64,000 nucleotides of DNA from Aquiflexum gelatinilyticum (GCF_024741135.1 NZ_JANSUY010000013.1:175776-239775), one strand, 5' to 3'; shown: positions 16,801 to 25,367, numbered from the stretch's first letter. Program-made: numbers and translations. The notes: generated by a model not told the origin, from the letters alone.

Positions 16801-17220
16801 ATGTCCCACAGCCCACTTCAGATTCTTCAGGAACACAACCTGCGGATTACAAATTGTAGACAGGAAGTATTAAAAACTTTCTTGGAAAGGCAAATGGCTC
16901 TTTCCCATTCAGATTTGGAGGAAGTGTTGCAAAAGGATTTCGACAGGGTGACAATATACAGGACTTTGAAGACCTTTTTGGACAATGACCTCGTCCATAA
17001 AGTCCTTGATGACAGCGGCGCCACCAAATATGCTTTGTGTTCACATTCACATGCCGGTGAACAAAGTCATGACCACGAACACGTTCATTTCAAATGCGAA
17101 AAATGCGGGAGGACCATTTGTATAGAAGAAGTGAGTTTGCCAAAAATCACTCTTCCCAAAGGATATATCAATAAAGAAGTAAGTCTTTTGATCCAGGGAG
17201 TCTGCGACAAATGCAACTGA
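16801..17220 (+). CDS. Fur-family metalloregulator
   Basis: A 139-residue Fur/Zur/PerR-type repressor. The winged-helix part includes LRITNCRQEVL and the recognition segment FDRVTIYRTLKTFLD. A His-rich HSHAGEQSHDHEHVHF metal-binding loop follows. Two CxxC pairs, CEKCGRTIC and CDKCN, make the structural zinc site of the dimerisation domain. The short length and rich His/Cys composition favour zinc sensing (Zur-like), but iron or peroxide sensing cannot be excluded from sequence. It stands alone; its stop abuts the stop of the convergent small membrane gene. Confidence 0.93.
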   Translation: MSHSPLQILQEHNLRITNCRQEVLKTFLERQMALSHSDLEEVLQKDFDRVTIYRTLKTFLDNDLVHKVLDDSGATKYALCSHSHAGEQSHDHEHVHFKCEKCGRTICIEEVSLPKITLPKGYINKEVSLLIQGVCDKCN

Positions 17221-17451
17221 TCAAACTTCTAGAGGTTCCCGGGGGGATTTTTTTGTGGGTGAATCAGTTGGCCAAATTACGCCGGGAGGCAAGTCAATTT
17301 TAGGAGGGGTAAAATCCTCAACACCACCATCTCCATCATCACTGCTGTCTGAATTTCGCCCCAAATTTGACTTGGTCATGGTCGCTACAAAATAAATCAG
17401 TACCACATAGGCAACTCCACATAAGACCAAATCAACTATCAAGCTACTCAT
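17221..17451 (-). CDS. 76-aa single-pass membrane protein with acidic, Pro-rich tail
   Basis: The protein begins MSSLIVDLVLCGVAYVVLIY, one transmembrane helix, followed by a disordered tail with SDSSDDGDGG and KIDLPPGVIWP. The ATG at 17451 is preferred over an upstream Met at 17499 because it puts the helix at the N-terminus. No family is recognised. It is convergent with the Fur gene with zero spacing. Confidence 0.55.
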   Translation of the reverse strand: MSSLIVDLVLCGVAYVVLIYFVATMTKSNLGRNSDSSDDGDGGVEDFTPPKIDLPPGVIWPTDSPTKKSPREPLEV

Positions 17452-17619
17452 ATGCAATGAAATTTGAATCAATTTACTACAAAACCATGTAGAAGTCAAT
17501 CAATTAACTCATCAAAGACAATATTGATTTAAGAATTTTTAAAAAAATGAATTGGTTTCTTGTTTAGCTTGTGAAATAAGGGATATCATTAGATATTTGC
17601 GCACGAAAAAAATGAAGTA

Positions 17620-18135
17620 ATGATAGTCAAAACAAAAAAATATCAATTAGAAACAGGAACCTATATCAAGTTGGGATTGACCAATATCCTCAAAGAACAA
17701 TGGTGGGTGGTGCTGATCGCCATTGCTATAGGTTGCGGTTATTTTTGGATTGCCTCTTGGTGGTGGATCAGCATGGCCATTTTGGCTTATGCCTTATATT
17801 GGCTTTTTTGGGTTATCCAATTTGCAGGCGTCACCCAAATGGAACAGAACAAGGTCATCTTTGAAAAAATGTCCTACGAGATTGACAGTAGGCAGATATT
17901 GATGAAGCTCAATGTCCAACAGGGAATGCCCATCAAATGGGATCTGATCAAAAAAGTGGACCTGACCAAAGAAGCCTATATCCTGACCATGTCCAAAGCC
18001 CAATTCATATACCTTCCTTTCAAAATTTTCAACACGGAGAATGAAAGGAAATTTATGGAGGCAATTCTTAGAAGAAAAGGATATCTGCCTGAACAATCTT
18101 CAGGAAAAATAGCAACAGCGGAAGGGAAAAAGTAA
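17620..18135 (+). CDS. YcxB-like membrane protein
   Basis: A 171-residue protein with two adjacent transmembrane helices (about 28-68, VVLIAIAIGCGYFWIA and ISMAILAYALYWLFWV). A C-terminal cytoplasmic domain follows, in which MSYEIDSRQILMKLNVQQ, KWDLIKKVDLTKEAYILTMS and AQFIYLPFKIF match the YcxB-like C-terminal domain. The function of the family is unknown. It has an in-frame ATG preceded by AAGTA, with no Shine-Dalgarno sequence. A repeat element and a strong terminator follow. Confidence 0.78.
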   Translation: MIVKTKKYQLETGTYIKLGLTNILKEQWWVVLIAIAIGCGYFWIASWWWISMAILAYALYWLFWVIQFAGVTQMEQNKVIFEKMSYEIDSRQILMKLNVQQGMPIKWDLIKKVDLTKEAYILTMSKAQFIYLPFKIFNTENERKFMEAILRRKGYLPEQSSGKIATAEGKK

Positions 18136-18138
18136 ATA

Positions 18139-18168
18139 GACCACAGACCACAGTCCACTGTCCATGGC
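18139..18168 (+). repeat. GACCACAG-type intergenic repeat, left copy
   Basis: The heptamer-like unit GACCACA occurs twice in tandem and then continues as GTCCACTGTCC. A degenerate copy in opposite orientation lies at 18334-18362, the two flanking the terminator at 18242-18276. Confidence 0.5.
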
Positions 18169-18241
18169 CCCTTCATCTGCACTCAGAACTTGGATTCATA
18201 TGATTTGAATCAAGAAAAAAAGATAAATAAATAGTAAAACG

Positions 18242-18276
18242 AAAAGGCCTGATTAGGTTTGAATCAGGCCTTTTTT
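18242..18276 (+). terminator. intrinsic terminator after the YcxB-like gene
   Basis: The perfect 13-bp arms AAAAGGCCTGATT (18242-18254) and AATCAGGCCTTTT (18262-18274) surround a 7-nt loop and are followed by further T residues. Confidence 0.85.
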
Positions 18277-18333
18277 GTCTTGATTTTTAAAATCTGCCAC
18301 TTTGGATTTGAAGAATTGATTTCAATTAAAGTG

Positions 18334-18362
18334 GCTGTCGTCTGTCGACCGTGGTCAGTTGA
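18334..18362 (-). repeat. GACCACAG-type intergenic repeat, right copy (inverted)
   Basis: The sequence contains GTCTGTCGACCGTGGTCAG, a degenerate inverted counterpart of the element at 18139-18168. It ends right at the stop of the fasciclin gene. Confidence 0.4.
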
Positions 18363-18366
18363 CTTG

Positions 18367-18867
18367 TTACATTTTCGGAAGGATCACCGTGTCAATCACG
18401 TGAACCACACCATTGGAAGCTTCGATGTCAGCTGTCGTTACAGTGGCATTGTTAACCATGGCCTTTCCGTCTTTCAAAGTGATGGTTACTTCAGAACCTT
18501 GGGCAGTTTTAGCCTTCATTCCGTTTTTGAGGTCTTTGGAATAGACTTTTCCCGGAACTACGTGGTAAGTCAATACCGCAACCAATTGGGCTTTGTTTTC
18601 AGGCTTCAAAAGATTTTCCACTGTTCCCGCAGGAAGTTTAGCGAAAGCCTCATTTGTAGGAGCAAAAACTGTAAAAGGGCCATCACCCTTCAGGACACCG
18701 ACCAAGTCACCGGCTTTGACAGCGGCTACCAAGGTGGAAAGGAATTCGGTCTGAACCGCAAGATCAACGATATCTGCTTCCGGGTTCAAAGTGGCATTTT
18801 TGTTCAATGTGAAGGATGAAGTTAAAAAGAATGTGAACAACATCGCAATGGCAAATAATTTTTTCAT
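18367..18867 (-). CDS. secreted fasciclin-domain protein
   Basis: A 166-residue protein with a signal peptide (about 1-20, [20 protein letters not shown]) and one fasciclin (FAS1) domain. The two conserved FAS1 boxes are present: [17 protein letters not shown] near residue 63 and [13 protein letters not shown] at the end, with the central LTYHVVPGK motif. FAS1 domains mediate cell-surface adhesion or matrix binding. It is a paralogue of the protein at 50463-51029, sharing the FAS1 boxes and the KPENKA segment. The gene is monocistronic. Confidence 0.93.
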   Translation of the reverse strand: MKKLFAIAMLFTFFLTSSFTLNKNATLNPEADIVDLAVQTEFLSTLVAAVKAGDLVGVLKGDGPFTVFAPTNEAFAKLPAGTVENLLKPENKAQLVAVLTYHVVPGKVYSKDLKNGMKAKTAQGSEVTITLKDGKAMVNNATVTTADIEASNGVVHVIDTVILPKM

Positions 18868-19240
18868 GGTAACAATAGTTTTGGTTAGGCAATATAAAGT
18901 CCAAAGCCTATCCTATTGTTTTTCAAATACTTGTGAAATTATGTTAAGAGATTTTGACGTACGGCATACGACCGTTTGTTTACAAAAAATGGCTGTTTAT
19001 AGAAATGATTTATTTGGACGGTATCAAATCGTAGCTCCCGCAGATTGCGCTGACTGGCGCAGAAAAATTCTGAAGTGGGGTTTGGGAAAGTATTGTTCTA
19101 ATGGAAAAGCAGGAGATGAGAATCTGATTTTTCATTAGCTTTCCAATTATCCAACCTGCCCTTCCACCTTAACACAAATCCTTCATCACAATTATTTCCA
19201 AAATTCAGATTATTCGGTTAAGCTTTAATTATTTTGCAGG
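18868..19240. other. intergenic region between the fasciclin gene and rlmH
   Basis: This 373-bp stretch should hold the divergent promoters. I found only a near-consensus -7 element for the fasciclin gene (TAGGCTTTG on the minus strand, one base too long). An imperfect dyad, ACGGCATACGACCGT, lies near 18960-18975, and a short GCGCTGACTGGCGC hairpin near 19045-19062. An open frame on the plus strand reaches 19138 but looks spurious. Confidence 0.45.
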
Positions 19241-19714
19241 ATGCAGATCAGACTTATCGCCGTCGGCAAAACAGACCATGCAGCCATTCAGTCCCTTGTG
19301 GAGGAATATAGCAAGCGCTTGGGTTTTTATATCAAGTTCGAGTTGGAAATCATACCCGATCTAAAAAACTCCAAAAATCTCAGTGAAGCTTCCCAAAAGG
19401 AAAAAGAAGGAGAACTGATCCTGAAAAAAGTCCAGACTTCAGATGAGTTGGTGCTGCTCGATGAACAGGGAAAGCAATATTCGTCAGTGGATTTTTCGGA
19501 ATACCTCCAAAAGAAAATGAATACAGGTTTGAAGCAATTGATCTTCGTCATCGGCGGCCCTTATGGATTTTCAGCTGAAGTGTACCAAAGGGCAAACGGC
19601 AAAATCTCCCTTTCCAAAATGACCTTTTCCCACCAAATGGTCAGGGTATTTTTTGTGGAACAACTGTATCGGGCTTTTACGATCCTGAAGAATGAACCTT
19701 ATCACCATCAATAA
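19241..19714 (+). CDS. rlmH: 23S rRNA (pseudouridine1915-N3)-methyltransferase RlmH
   Basis: A SPOUT-class enzyme that methylates pseudouridine 1915 in helix 69 of 23S rRNA. The 157-residue protein shows the expected N-terminal MQIRLIAVGKT, LVLLDEQGKQYSS, the knot motif FVIGGPYGFSAEVYQRA and the C-terminal LSKMTFSHQMVRVFFVEQLYRAF. It ends with the short NEPYHHQ tail typical of RlmH. Length is normal. It is followed immediately by degenerate repeats. Confidence 0.97.
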   Translation: MQIRLIAVGKTDHAAIQSLVEEYSKRLGFYIKFELEIIPDLKNSKNLSEASQKEKEGELILKKVQTSDELVLLDEQGKQYSSVDFSEYLQKKMNTGLKQLIFVIGGPYGFSAEVYQRANGKISLSKMTFSHQMVRVFFVEQLYRAFTILKNEPYHHQ

Positions 19715-19805
19715 GACGTGAGACAAGAGATATGAGACGTGAGATTGGCAGGGGGATAAGAAGCAAGAGACGAGAATCGAGACATAAGACGTAAGACGTA
19801 AGATT
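19714..19805 (+). repeat. degenerate AGACGTGAGAC/AAGACGTAAG tandem repeats
   Basis: Two clusters (19714-19746 and 19765-19805) consist of 7-8-nt units such as AGACGTG, AGACAAG, GAGACGA and AAGACGT in direct tandem. I recall similar GAGACGT-type intergenic runs in Cytophagales and flavobacterial genomes. They begin right after the rlmH stop. Confidence 0.6.
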
Positions 19806-19819
19806 AAAGAAATTGGGGA

Positions 19820-19933
19820 ATGACGATTGGTGTAGCGTCATCTTGTATCAGAGGTACGATCCCGACAGCTGTACGGGAGAAAGATCCCTAAATAAAAAAG
19901 ACTCTTCGCTACACTCAGAGTGACGTCATAGAT
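19820..19933. repeat. REP-like imperfect palindromic element
   Basis: The element has outer arms TGTAGCG (19831-19837) and CGCTACA (19907-19913), an inner near-palindrome CCCGACAGCTGTACGGG (19861-19877), and TGACG sequences at both ends. The layout resembles dispersed Bacteroidota intergenic palindromes. It separates rlmH from the convergent lipoprotein gene and might act in transcription termination. Confidence 0.55.
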
Positions 19934-19952
19934 TGAATCGGACATCAAGCCA

Positions 19953-21188
19953 TCAAATATCCTCCATTTTCGCAACCTTAACCCTCTTTAAATCCCCGGA
20001 ATCATCCGTCCAAGCAAACCAAAGGGAATTTCCGTTATTGGTCATTTGGGGAAAACCACTGCTTCTTTTGTCGGATGAGGTAGCCACTTGGATAGGATTG
20101 CCCAATTTTCCGGAGGAATCTACTGACCTGACAAGAATCTTTCCCTCTTCCATCCAACATACCATCGCTTTGTCTTGGGCTATCATTTCAATGTCCACCC
20201 GTCCAAGGGTTTGCCCCAGGTCGATTTTGGTAGGCGTTTCAAAGGACTTTCCATTGTCCTCGGAAAAGGAAACTTTCACTTCAGGATTGTCCTTTGCACC
20301 TGTGTACCAAGCCACAGCAACCTGATTTCCCAAGGCAGAGACTCTAGGGCCGTTGACGGGACAGGCGGCTATTTCCCACAAATCCATATAAACCGGTGCC
20401 GTTTCCTTCCAATTTCCGTTTTCAAATTTTGCAATTCCCAAATCCCTGATTTCTGTTTCGGACCTGTCTCTGAAGATCACCACGGGACCTTCCTCGGTCA
20501 TCGTCGCGGTCGTCTGACAGCAATCACAAACCCTGTTGTCCAATTCCCATTCGTCTATTTTATTCCCATCAGTATCCAATACTGCTGCCCTGACCGTCAT
20601 CTGACCATGGTGACCGTGGTCATGGCTATGGTCGTGGCCTCCACCTCCGGTATTCCTCCCATCCAACCAACTGACGAGCATATTTTCTCCCCAAGGAACC
20701 ATGGAAACAAAGCCATGTTCTGTTTGGGTCTTGTCATCGTGGAGGACAAAGGGTTCGGACCATTGCTTCCCATCTTTGGAAATAGTGATCCGGACATCAT
20801 ATGCAAAGGTTCCTTCTCCGCTTTTCTGCAAGAATGCAGCGACCAACGTCCCGTCTGCAAAAGCTGACATCTGTGGATAATCCGCCCAGTTTACAAACCA
20901 ATCTGTTCCATGGGCAATGGTGGTTTCGAGGGAAAAGGTATCCCCTTCCAACTTGGAGAATTTAAAAATATTGATGGAATCAGATTTTTCTATCCAAGAA
21001 AGATAGGTTTCGCCTTTGAGAGAAGTGAAAAGATACGGTTCTTCGATATGGGCATTTACAGAGGAAAATTCTTCCACTATTTCAACAGAAGGCGCAATGG
21101 TTTCCTGCTTTTTTTCACCACAAGAAAAAAGGGCTGTCCCCAAGAGGAAGCCCATTGCAATAATTTGATTGTTGATTTTTTTGATCAT
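19953..21188 (-). CDS. BNR/sialidase-fold lipoprotein with His-rich loop and CDCC motif
   Basis: A 411-residue lipoprotein (MGFLLGTALFSCGEKK; lipobox Cys at about 23). The mature part shows repeated beta-propeller blades with Asp-box-like elements (SKDGKQWSEP, SEDNGKSFETP) as in exo-sialidase-like proteins. The catalytic Arg triad of true sialidases is not evident. Two unusual features suggest metal binding: GGGGHDHSHDHGHHGQ near residue 184 and RVCDCCQTT near residue 222. It starts 2 nt after the response regulator stop, so it is the third gene of a two-component operon. A sensing, scavenging or metal-handling accessory role is inference. Confidence 0.8.
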   Translation of the reverse strand: MIKKINNQIIAMGFLLGTALFSCGEKKQETIAPSVEIVEEFSSVNAHIEEPYLFTSLKGETYLSWIEKSDSINIFKFSKLEGDTFSLETTIAHGTDWFVNWADYPQMSAFADGTLVAAFLQKSGEGTFAYDVRITISKDGKQWSEPFVLHDDKTQTEHGFVSMVPWGENMLVSWLDGRNTGGGGHDHSHDHGHHGQMTVRAAVLDTDGNKIDEWELDNRVCDCCQTTATMTEEGPVVIFRDRSETEIRDLGIAKFENGNWKETAPVYMDLWEIAACPVNGPRVSALGNQVAVAWYTGAKDNPEVKVSFSEDNGKSFETPTKIDLGQTLGRVDIEMIAQDKAMVCWMEEGKILVRSVDSSGKLGNPIQVATSSDKRSSGFPQMTNNGNSLWFAWTDDSGDLKRVKVAKMEDI

Positions 21189-21190
21189 TT

Positions 21191-21883
21191 TTAGTCTGTT
21201 ACCACCATTTTAAAACCTTCTCCGTGGATCGTAATGATCTGTACTTTGGGATCGTCTTTGAGGATTTTCCTGATTTTGCTGAGGTATACATCCATGCTTC
21301 GCGCATTGAAATAAGAATCATCTCCCCAAATCTGCTTCAGGGCATGGCTTCTGTTTACCAGTTTGTTGATTTCTGAAGCTAAAAGCCTGATCAGTTCATT
21401 CTCTTTGGAGGTAAGTTTGTGGACACCTGATGGCCCCTTGATGTATTGCTCATCATAGTGAAGTTCAAATTCCCCAAAACGGTATTGCTTCAAAGTCGTC
21501 ACTTCTTCCTGTTTTTGCGTTCTCCTTAGGATAGCCCCAATGCGGAGTAGCAATTCCTCCATGCTAAAAGGTTTGGTGATATAATCATCCGCACCGATTT
21601 TGAGACCTTCAATGATGTCTTCTTTGAGATTTTTTGCTGTCAGGTAGATTATAGGCAAGTCTTCCTGTACTTTCTTGATTTCTTTGCCTAGGGTAAAGCC
21701 GTCTTTCTTTGGCATCATGATATCCAGGATGGCCATGCTGTATTTGTCCTTTTTGAACTTGGACCATCCTTCCTCTCCGTCACGGCAAAGGGTGGTTTCA
21801 TAGCCCTTCATGGTAAGGTATTCCTGTAGGATATCCCCTAGATTCGGATCATCTTCTACTACTAATAGTTTTGGTTTGCTCAT
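21191..21883 (-). CDS. OmpR-family response regulator
   Basis: A 230-residue regulator with a receiver domain (acidic pair E10 D11 D12, phospho-acceptor Asp54 in AILDIMMP, Thr in YLTAKN, Lys in ITKPF). A winged-helix DNA-binding domain (about 130-228) follows, with LTSKENELIRLLA and SMDVYLSKIRKILKDD. The general layout resembles the RprY regulators of Bacteroides. It overlaps the kinase gene by 4 nt and precedes the His-rich lipoprotein by 2 nt, so all three are one operon. Confidence 0.95.
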   Translation of the reverse strand: MSKPKLLVVEDDPNLGDILQEYLTMKGYETTLCRDGEEGWSKFKKDKYSMAILDIMMPKKDGFTLGKEIKKVQEDLPIIYLTAKNLKEDIIEGLKIGADDYITKPFSMEELLLRIGAILRRTQKQEEVTTLKQYRFGEFELHYDEQYIKGPSGVHKLTSKENELIRLLASEINKLVNRSHALKQIWGDDSYFNARSMDVYLSKIRKILKDDPKVQIITIHGEGFKMVVTD

Positions 21884-23589
21884 GGTGTCTTGGGGAGTTT
21901 GATGGTAAATATACTTCCTTTTCCTGGTTCACTGTTTACTGTGATTTCACCCTTGTGGGCTTCTATGATGGTTTTGACATAAGATAATCCTAATCCAAAG
22001 CCTTTTACATCGTGTACATTGCCTGTGGGAACCCTATAAAACTTGTCAAAAATTTTCTTTGTCACTTCTTTGGACATGCCTATACCATTGTCCTGAATGG
22101 AAACAAAGGCATATCCATTTTGATCCCAAACTTTGATATGGATGATAGGACTTTCTTTGGAGTACTTGTTGGCGTTATCGAGAAGGTTATTGAAGATGTG
22201 TGCCAAATGAAATGCATCAGACATCATATATGGGTCACCAATTTCATTTTCAAGCGTGATTTTACCTCCTTTATTTTCAACCTGCAATTCAAATTGGGAT
22301 TTGGCATCTTCCAGTAAATCAATCAAGTTGACATATTCCAATTTCAGACTGAATTCCTTTTTTTCCAAAGTGGCTGCCTGCAAGACTTTTTCGACCTGTC
22401 CTCCCAATCTTTTGTTTTCATCCTTTATGATGCTCAGGTATCTCTTGCGGAAGGATTCCTGATTCAACAGATCCGGATCCTGCAAAGCTTCCACAGCAAG
22501 ACTGACCGTCGCAATTGGGGTCTTGAATTCATGGGTCATGTTGTTGATGAAATCATTCTTGATTTCAGAAAGATTTTTTTGTCTGATGATCACCCTTATG
22601 GCATATACAAAACAGAAAATCACCACACCAATAAACAAGATTGAACTGAGTACCGGAAGCCAGATTTGTCGAAAGACATAAGCCCTTTTGTTAGGGAAAT
22701 TGACTAAAAGGTAATTTTCTTGAGAGATGATGTCACTTGGAAACAATCTTGCCTGCATCCTTGAGCTCATCAGTGAGAATGAATCAGCTGAATTGGTAAT
22801 AGGTAAAAATTTCCCATTGTTGTCAAGAATCCCCAATTCAAACGACTGTTCTATTCCTTTTTCTTTCAGGTTATTTTTGACTAACATCCTTACCTGTCCG
22901 GTATCCATCCTGGCAAGAATGTCCTTTTCACCGATCAATTCTTCCCAAGCCCTGTTCATAAAATCAATCTTCAGGTTTGCGCTTCGGATTTTTTCCAAAG
23001 CATCTACAGGAATGTTGTATTCTTCTTCAAATTCACCGTCACGGACAATCCCGTACCGGCTTCTGAAAATTTTCTCGTTTTGATTGAGGTATTGAAACTG
23101 TCGCTCCCTCTCCTGCAGGAGTATTTCCATCTCATCAGGTGTAAACATGGAAGAGGCAATCTCAGGAGTGAGGTTTGTAAAGAAATTATCCAAATCTGTC
23201 ATGATGGAAATATCCAATCCCCTAGCCTCAATCAACCTTTTGAAGCTTTGGCTGATCTGTGGAATCGGCTGTTGCAGCAAAGTATCCATTACGGAAGGTC
23301 TTCTCCGGGAATTAGGCCTTTGCCTTACCTGCACCACAATAGGTTCGATCTTTTGGGTGAGGGATTGTTGCAGCAATGTGTCTTTGGCGAGGTAACTTAA
23401 AAATATATCGCTTGTCTCTCCTTTTTCCATTTGATTGACCGTAGCGGCCAATGATTGGTAGACTGCCTGCTCAAATCTTTCCTCATTGATACGGAGTGCA
23501 TTCCTGATCCAATAGTATTGGAAGCCCACCAGACCAAGGCTAGAGATGGACATCAATATAATAATCAGTTTCATCTGAGAACTCGACAT
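21880..23589 (-). CDS. membrane sensor histidine kinase (RprX-like)
   Basis: A 569-residue kinase with TM1 at about 7-28, a large periplasmic domain (about 30-305) and TM2 at about 308-332. The HisKA domain has phospho-acceptor His353 in NNMTHEFKTP, and the HATPase_c domain has FNNLLDNANKYS, DNGIGM, and GFGLGLSYV. The periplasmic part is Gln-rich early on and matches no sensor domain that I recognise. It pairs with the downstream OmpR-type regulator (4-nt overlap). A TAAATTTG element overlaps the start region, so the mRNA may be leaderless or start upstream. Confidence 0.93.
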   Translation of the reverse strand: MSSSQMKLIIILMSISSLGLVGFQYYWIRNALRINEERFEQAVYQSLAATVNQMEKGETSDIFLSYLAKDTLLQQSLTQKIEPIVVQVRQRPNSRRRPSVMDTLLQQPIPQISQSFKRLIEARGLDISIMTDLDNFFTNLTPEIASSMFTPDEMEILLQERERQFQYLNQNEKIFRSRYGIVRDGEFEEEYNIPVDALEKIRSANLKIDFMNRAWEELIGEKDILARMDTGQVRMLVKNNLKEKGIEQSFELGILDNNGKFLPITNSADSFSLMSSRMQARLFPSDIISQENYLLVNFPNKRAYVFRQIWLPVLSSILFIGVVIFCFVYAIRVIIRQKNLSEIKNDFINNMTHEFKTPIATVSLAVEALQDPDLLNQESFRKRYLSIIKDENKRLGGQVEKVLQAATLEKKEFSLKLEYVNLIDLLEDAKSQFELQVENKGGKITLENEIGDPYMMSDAFHLAHIFNNLLDNANKYSKESPIIHIKVWDQNGYAFVSIQDNGIGMSKEVTKKIFDKFYRVPTGNVHDVKGFGLGLSYVKTIIEAHKGEITVNSEPGKGSIFTIKLPKTP

Positions 23590-23593
23590 GCTG

Positions 23594-23601
23594 CAAATTT
23601 A
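23594..23601 (-). promoter_or_regulatory. putative -7 element of the kinase operon
   Basis: On the minus strand this is TAAATTTG (TAnnTTTG), only 4 nt before the kinase ATG. If used, the message would be leaderless. It may be a chance match. Confidence 0.3.
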
Positions 23602-23723
23602 TGCCTTATTGGGTGGGAAGGGATGGGCTTAACATAATTTAACTCTGGAAATTACCAAACGGATTTCAATCAAAGAAGATTAAAGGAGCCAATTTTCAAT
23701 CTTTTTTATTGTAGTTCTATCCT

Positions 23724-23731
23724 TATCTTTG
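23724..23731 (+). promoter_or_regulatory. putative -7 element of lysA
   Basis: TATCTTTG is an exact TAnnTTTG match, 18 nt before the lysA ATG. It predicts a leader of about 12 nt. No optimally spaced -33 TTG was found. Confidence 0.45.
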
Positions 23732-23749
23732 GGGCTTAATATTAGTTAA

Positions 23750-24982
23750 ATGGAAGTAAAAGACCAGCAATTTCAGATTCAGGGAGTTTCTTTGATCGAT
23801 TTGGCACAAGAATATGGCACACCACTATATGTGTATGACGGAGAGAAAATCCTTGAAAAAGTCAAGCTTTTGCAAAAATCATTTTCAGGAGTCAACCTCA
23901 AAATCAAATATGCCACCAAAGCACTTTCCAATATCAATATCCTGAAATTGATGAAAAAAGCCGGAACGGGAGTGGATGCCGTCTCCATAGAGGAAGTCAA
24001 ACTCTGTCAATATGCCGGTTTTGAACCGCATGAGATCATGTATACCCCTAACAGTGTCTCTTTTGAAGAAATACAAGAGGCAGTCGCCCTAGGCGTAATG
24101 ATCAACATTGACAATATTCCGATGTTGGAGCATTTCGGCACATACTTTGGAAATAAAGTTCCGATTTGCATCCGACTCAATCCACATATTCTTGCAGGCG
24201 GAAATGCGAAAATATCGGTGGGTCATATAGACAGCAAATTTGGCATTTCCATTCTTCAGTTGAAGCATGTACTCAAAGTTGTGGAAGCACATAACCTCCA
24301 TGTTATTGGTCTTCATATCCACACCGGATCAGATATTTTGGACGCTGAAGTTTTCCTTAGGGGAGCCAATATTGTTTTTGATGCTGCAAGAGAATTTAAA
24401 GGATTGAAATTCCTTGATTTTGGTGGCGGTTTCAAAGTAGCTTACAAACCGGATGATATTTCCACAGATATAGAGGAAGTCGGTGCCAAAGTTTCTCAGG
24501 CCTTCAAAGTATTCTGCAAAGAATATGGAACTGATTTGGAGATCTGGTTTGAACCCGGGAAATTTCTCGTATCCGAATCAGGCTATCTTTTGGCAAAAGT
24601 CAATGTGGTCAAGCCAACACCTGCCTCCACTTTTGTCGGAGTAGATACGGGGCTAAATCATCTGATCCGACCAATGATGTATGATGCCTATCATGGAGTA
24701 ATCAATATTTCAAAACTCGACGGACCCGAAAGGATCTATACCATCGTCGGCTACATCTGTGAGACAGATACCATCGCAGCAGACAGAAAACTTAAAGAGG
24801 TACAAGAAGGGGATATTTTGGCAATCAAAAACGCCGGCGCATATGGATATAGCATGGCTTCCAATTATAATTCAAGACTCCGTCCTGCTGAGGTATTGAT
24901 CCTAAATAGCAAAGCAAATCTTATCAGAGAAAGGGAAACCTTTGAAGATATCCTGAGACATCAGCTCGATATTGGATTGTAA
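23750..24982 (+). CDS. lysA: diaminopimelate decarboxylase
   Basis: The PLP enzyme that decarboxylates meso-diaminopimelate to L-lysine, the last step of lysine biosynthesis. The 410-residue protein has the PLP-binding Lys57 in YATKALSN, the GLHIHTGSDI segment and the FLDFGGGFKV glycine loop that binds PLP phosphate. EPGKFLVSESGYLL, the catalytic Cys337 in GYICETDTIA and GAYGYSMASNYNSR follow. Length and order are those of bacterial LysA (fold type III). It is monocistronic and followed by a terminator. Confidence 0.97.
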   Translation: MEVKDQQFQIQGVSLIDLAQEYGTPLYVYDGEKILEKVKLLQKSFSGVNLKIKYATKALSNINILKLMKKAGTGVDAVSIEEVKLCQYAGFEPHEIMYTPNSVSFEEIQEAVALGVMINIDNIPMLEHFGTYFGNKVPICIRLNPHILAGGNAKISVGHIDSKFGISILQLKHVLKVVEAHNLHVIGLHIHTGSDILDAEVFLRGANIVFDAAREFKGLKFLDFGGGFKVAYKPDDISTDIEEVGAKVSQAFKVFCKEYGTDLEIWFEPGKFLVSESGYLLAKVNVVKPTPASTFVGVDTGLNHLIRPMMYDAYHGVINISKLDGPERIYTIVGYICETDTIAADRKLKEVQEGDILAIKNAGAYGYSMASNYNSRLRPAEVLILNSKANLIRERETFEDILRHQLDIGL

Positions 24983-25367
24983 CAAAACCCGATTCAAAAT
25001 AGAAGCCCGACTAAAAAAAGTCGGGTTTTTCAATTTTTAGGAGCTTGGGGTTTAATTTTTTCAGGTTTTTATAAACTTTTTTATTTCACTTCATATCGCA
25101 AAAAAAGCAGGTCTTCTTTAAGTTTTTGAAATTGATTGTAAAAAAGCCGATTGAAGGAACTTTTGATTACTAAAGTTGGGATTCGGTTTATTGGTTTTTT
25201 AGCATAAAATTTCTTTTATTAAATCCAATCACCCAAAGACAGAAATATCATTTTGTTTTATTCAAATAACATAAAATAATATTTCTATTTACCAAAGACA
25301 GATTTTTGCTTTTCAACCACAGAATCCCATGGTCAAAGAGCGCTGTAAAGGTCAAAAATAGTACGTC
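24983..25367. other. intergenic region upstream of the SprB-repeat adhesin
   Basis: Besides the lysA terminator, this 385-bp AT-rich region contains an 11-nt direct repeat, CCAAAGACAGA, at 25233-25243 and 25292-25302. The copies are 59 bp apart and upstream of the adhesin start. No exact TAnnTTTG element was found. Confidence 0.5.
25004..25030 (+). terminator. intrinsic terminator of lysA
   Basis: AGCCCGACT and AGTCGGG pair around an A-rich loop, followed by five T. Confidence 0.85.

Noticed and set aside
18791..19138. Plus-strand open frame of about 115 codons between the fasciclin gene and rlmH
   Set aside because: It starts inside the antisense of the fasciclin signal peptide, has low-complexity composition, and shows no family or operon context.
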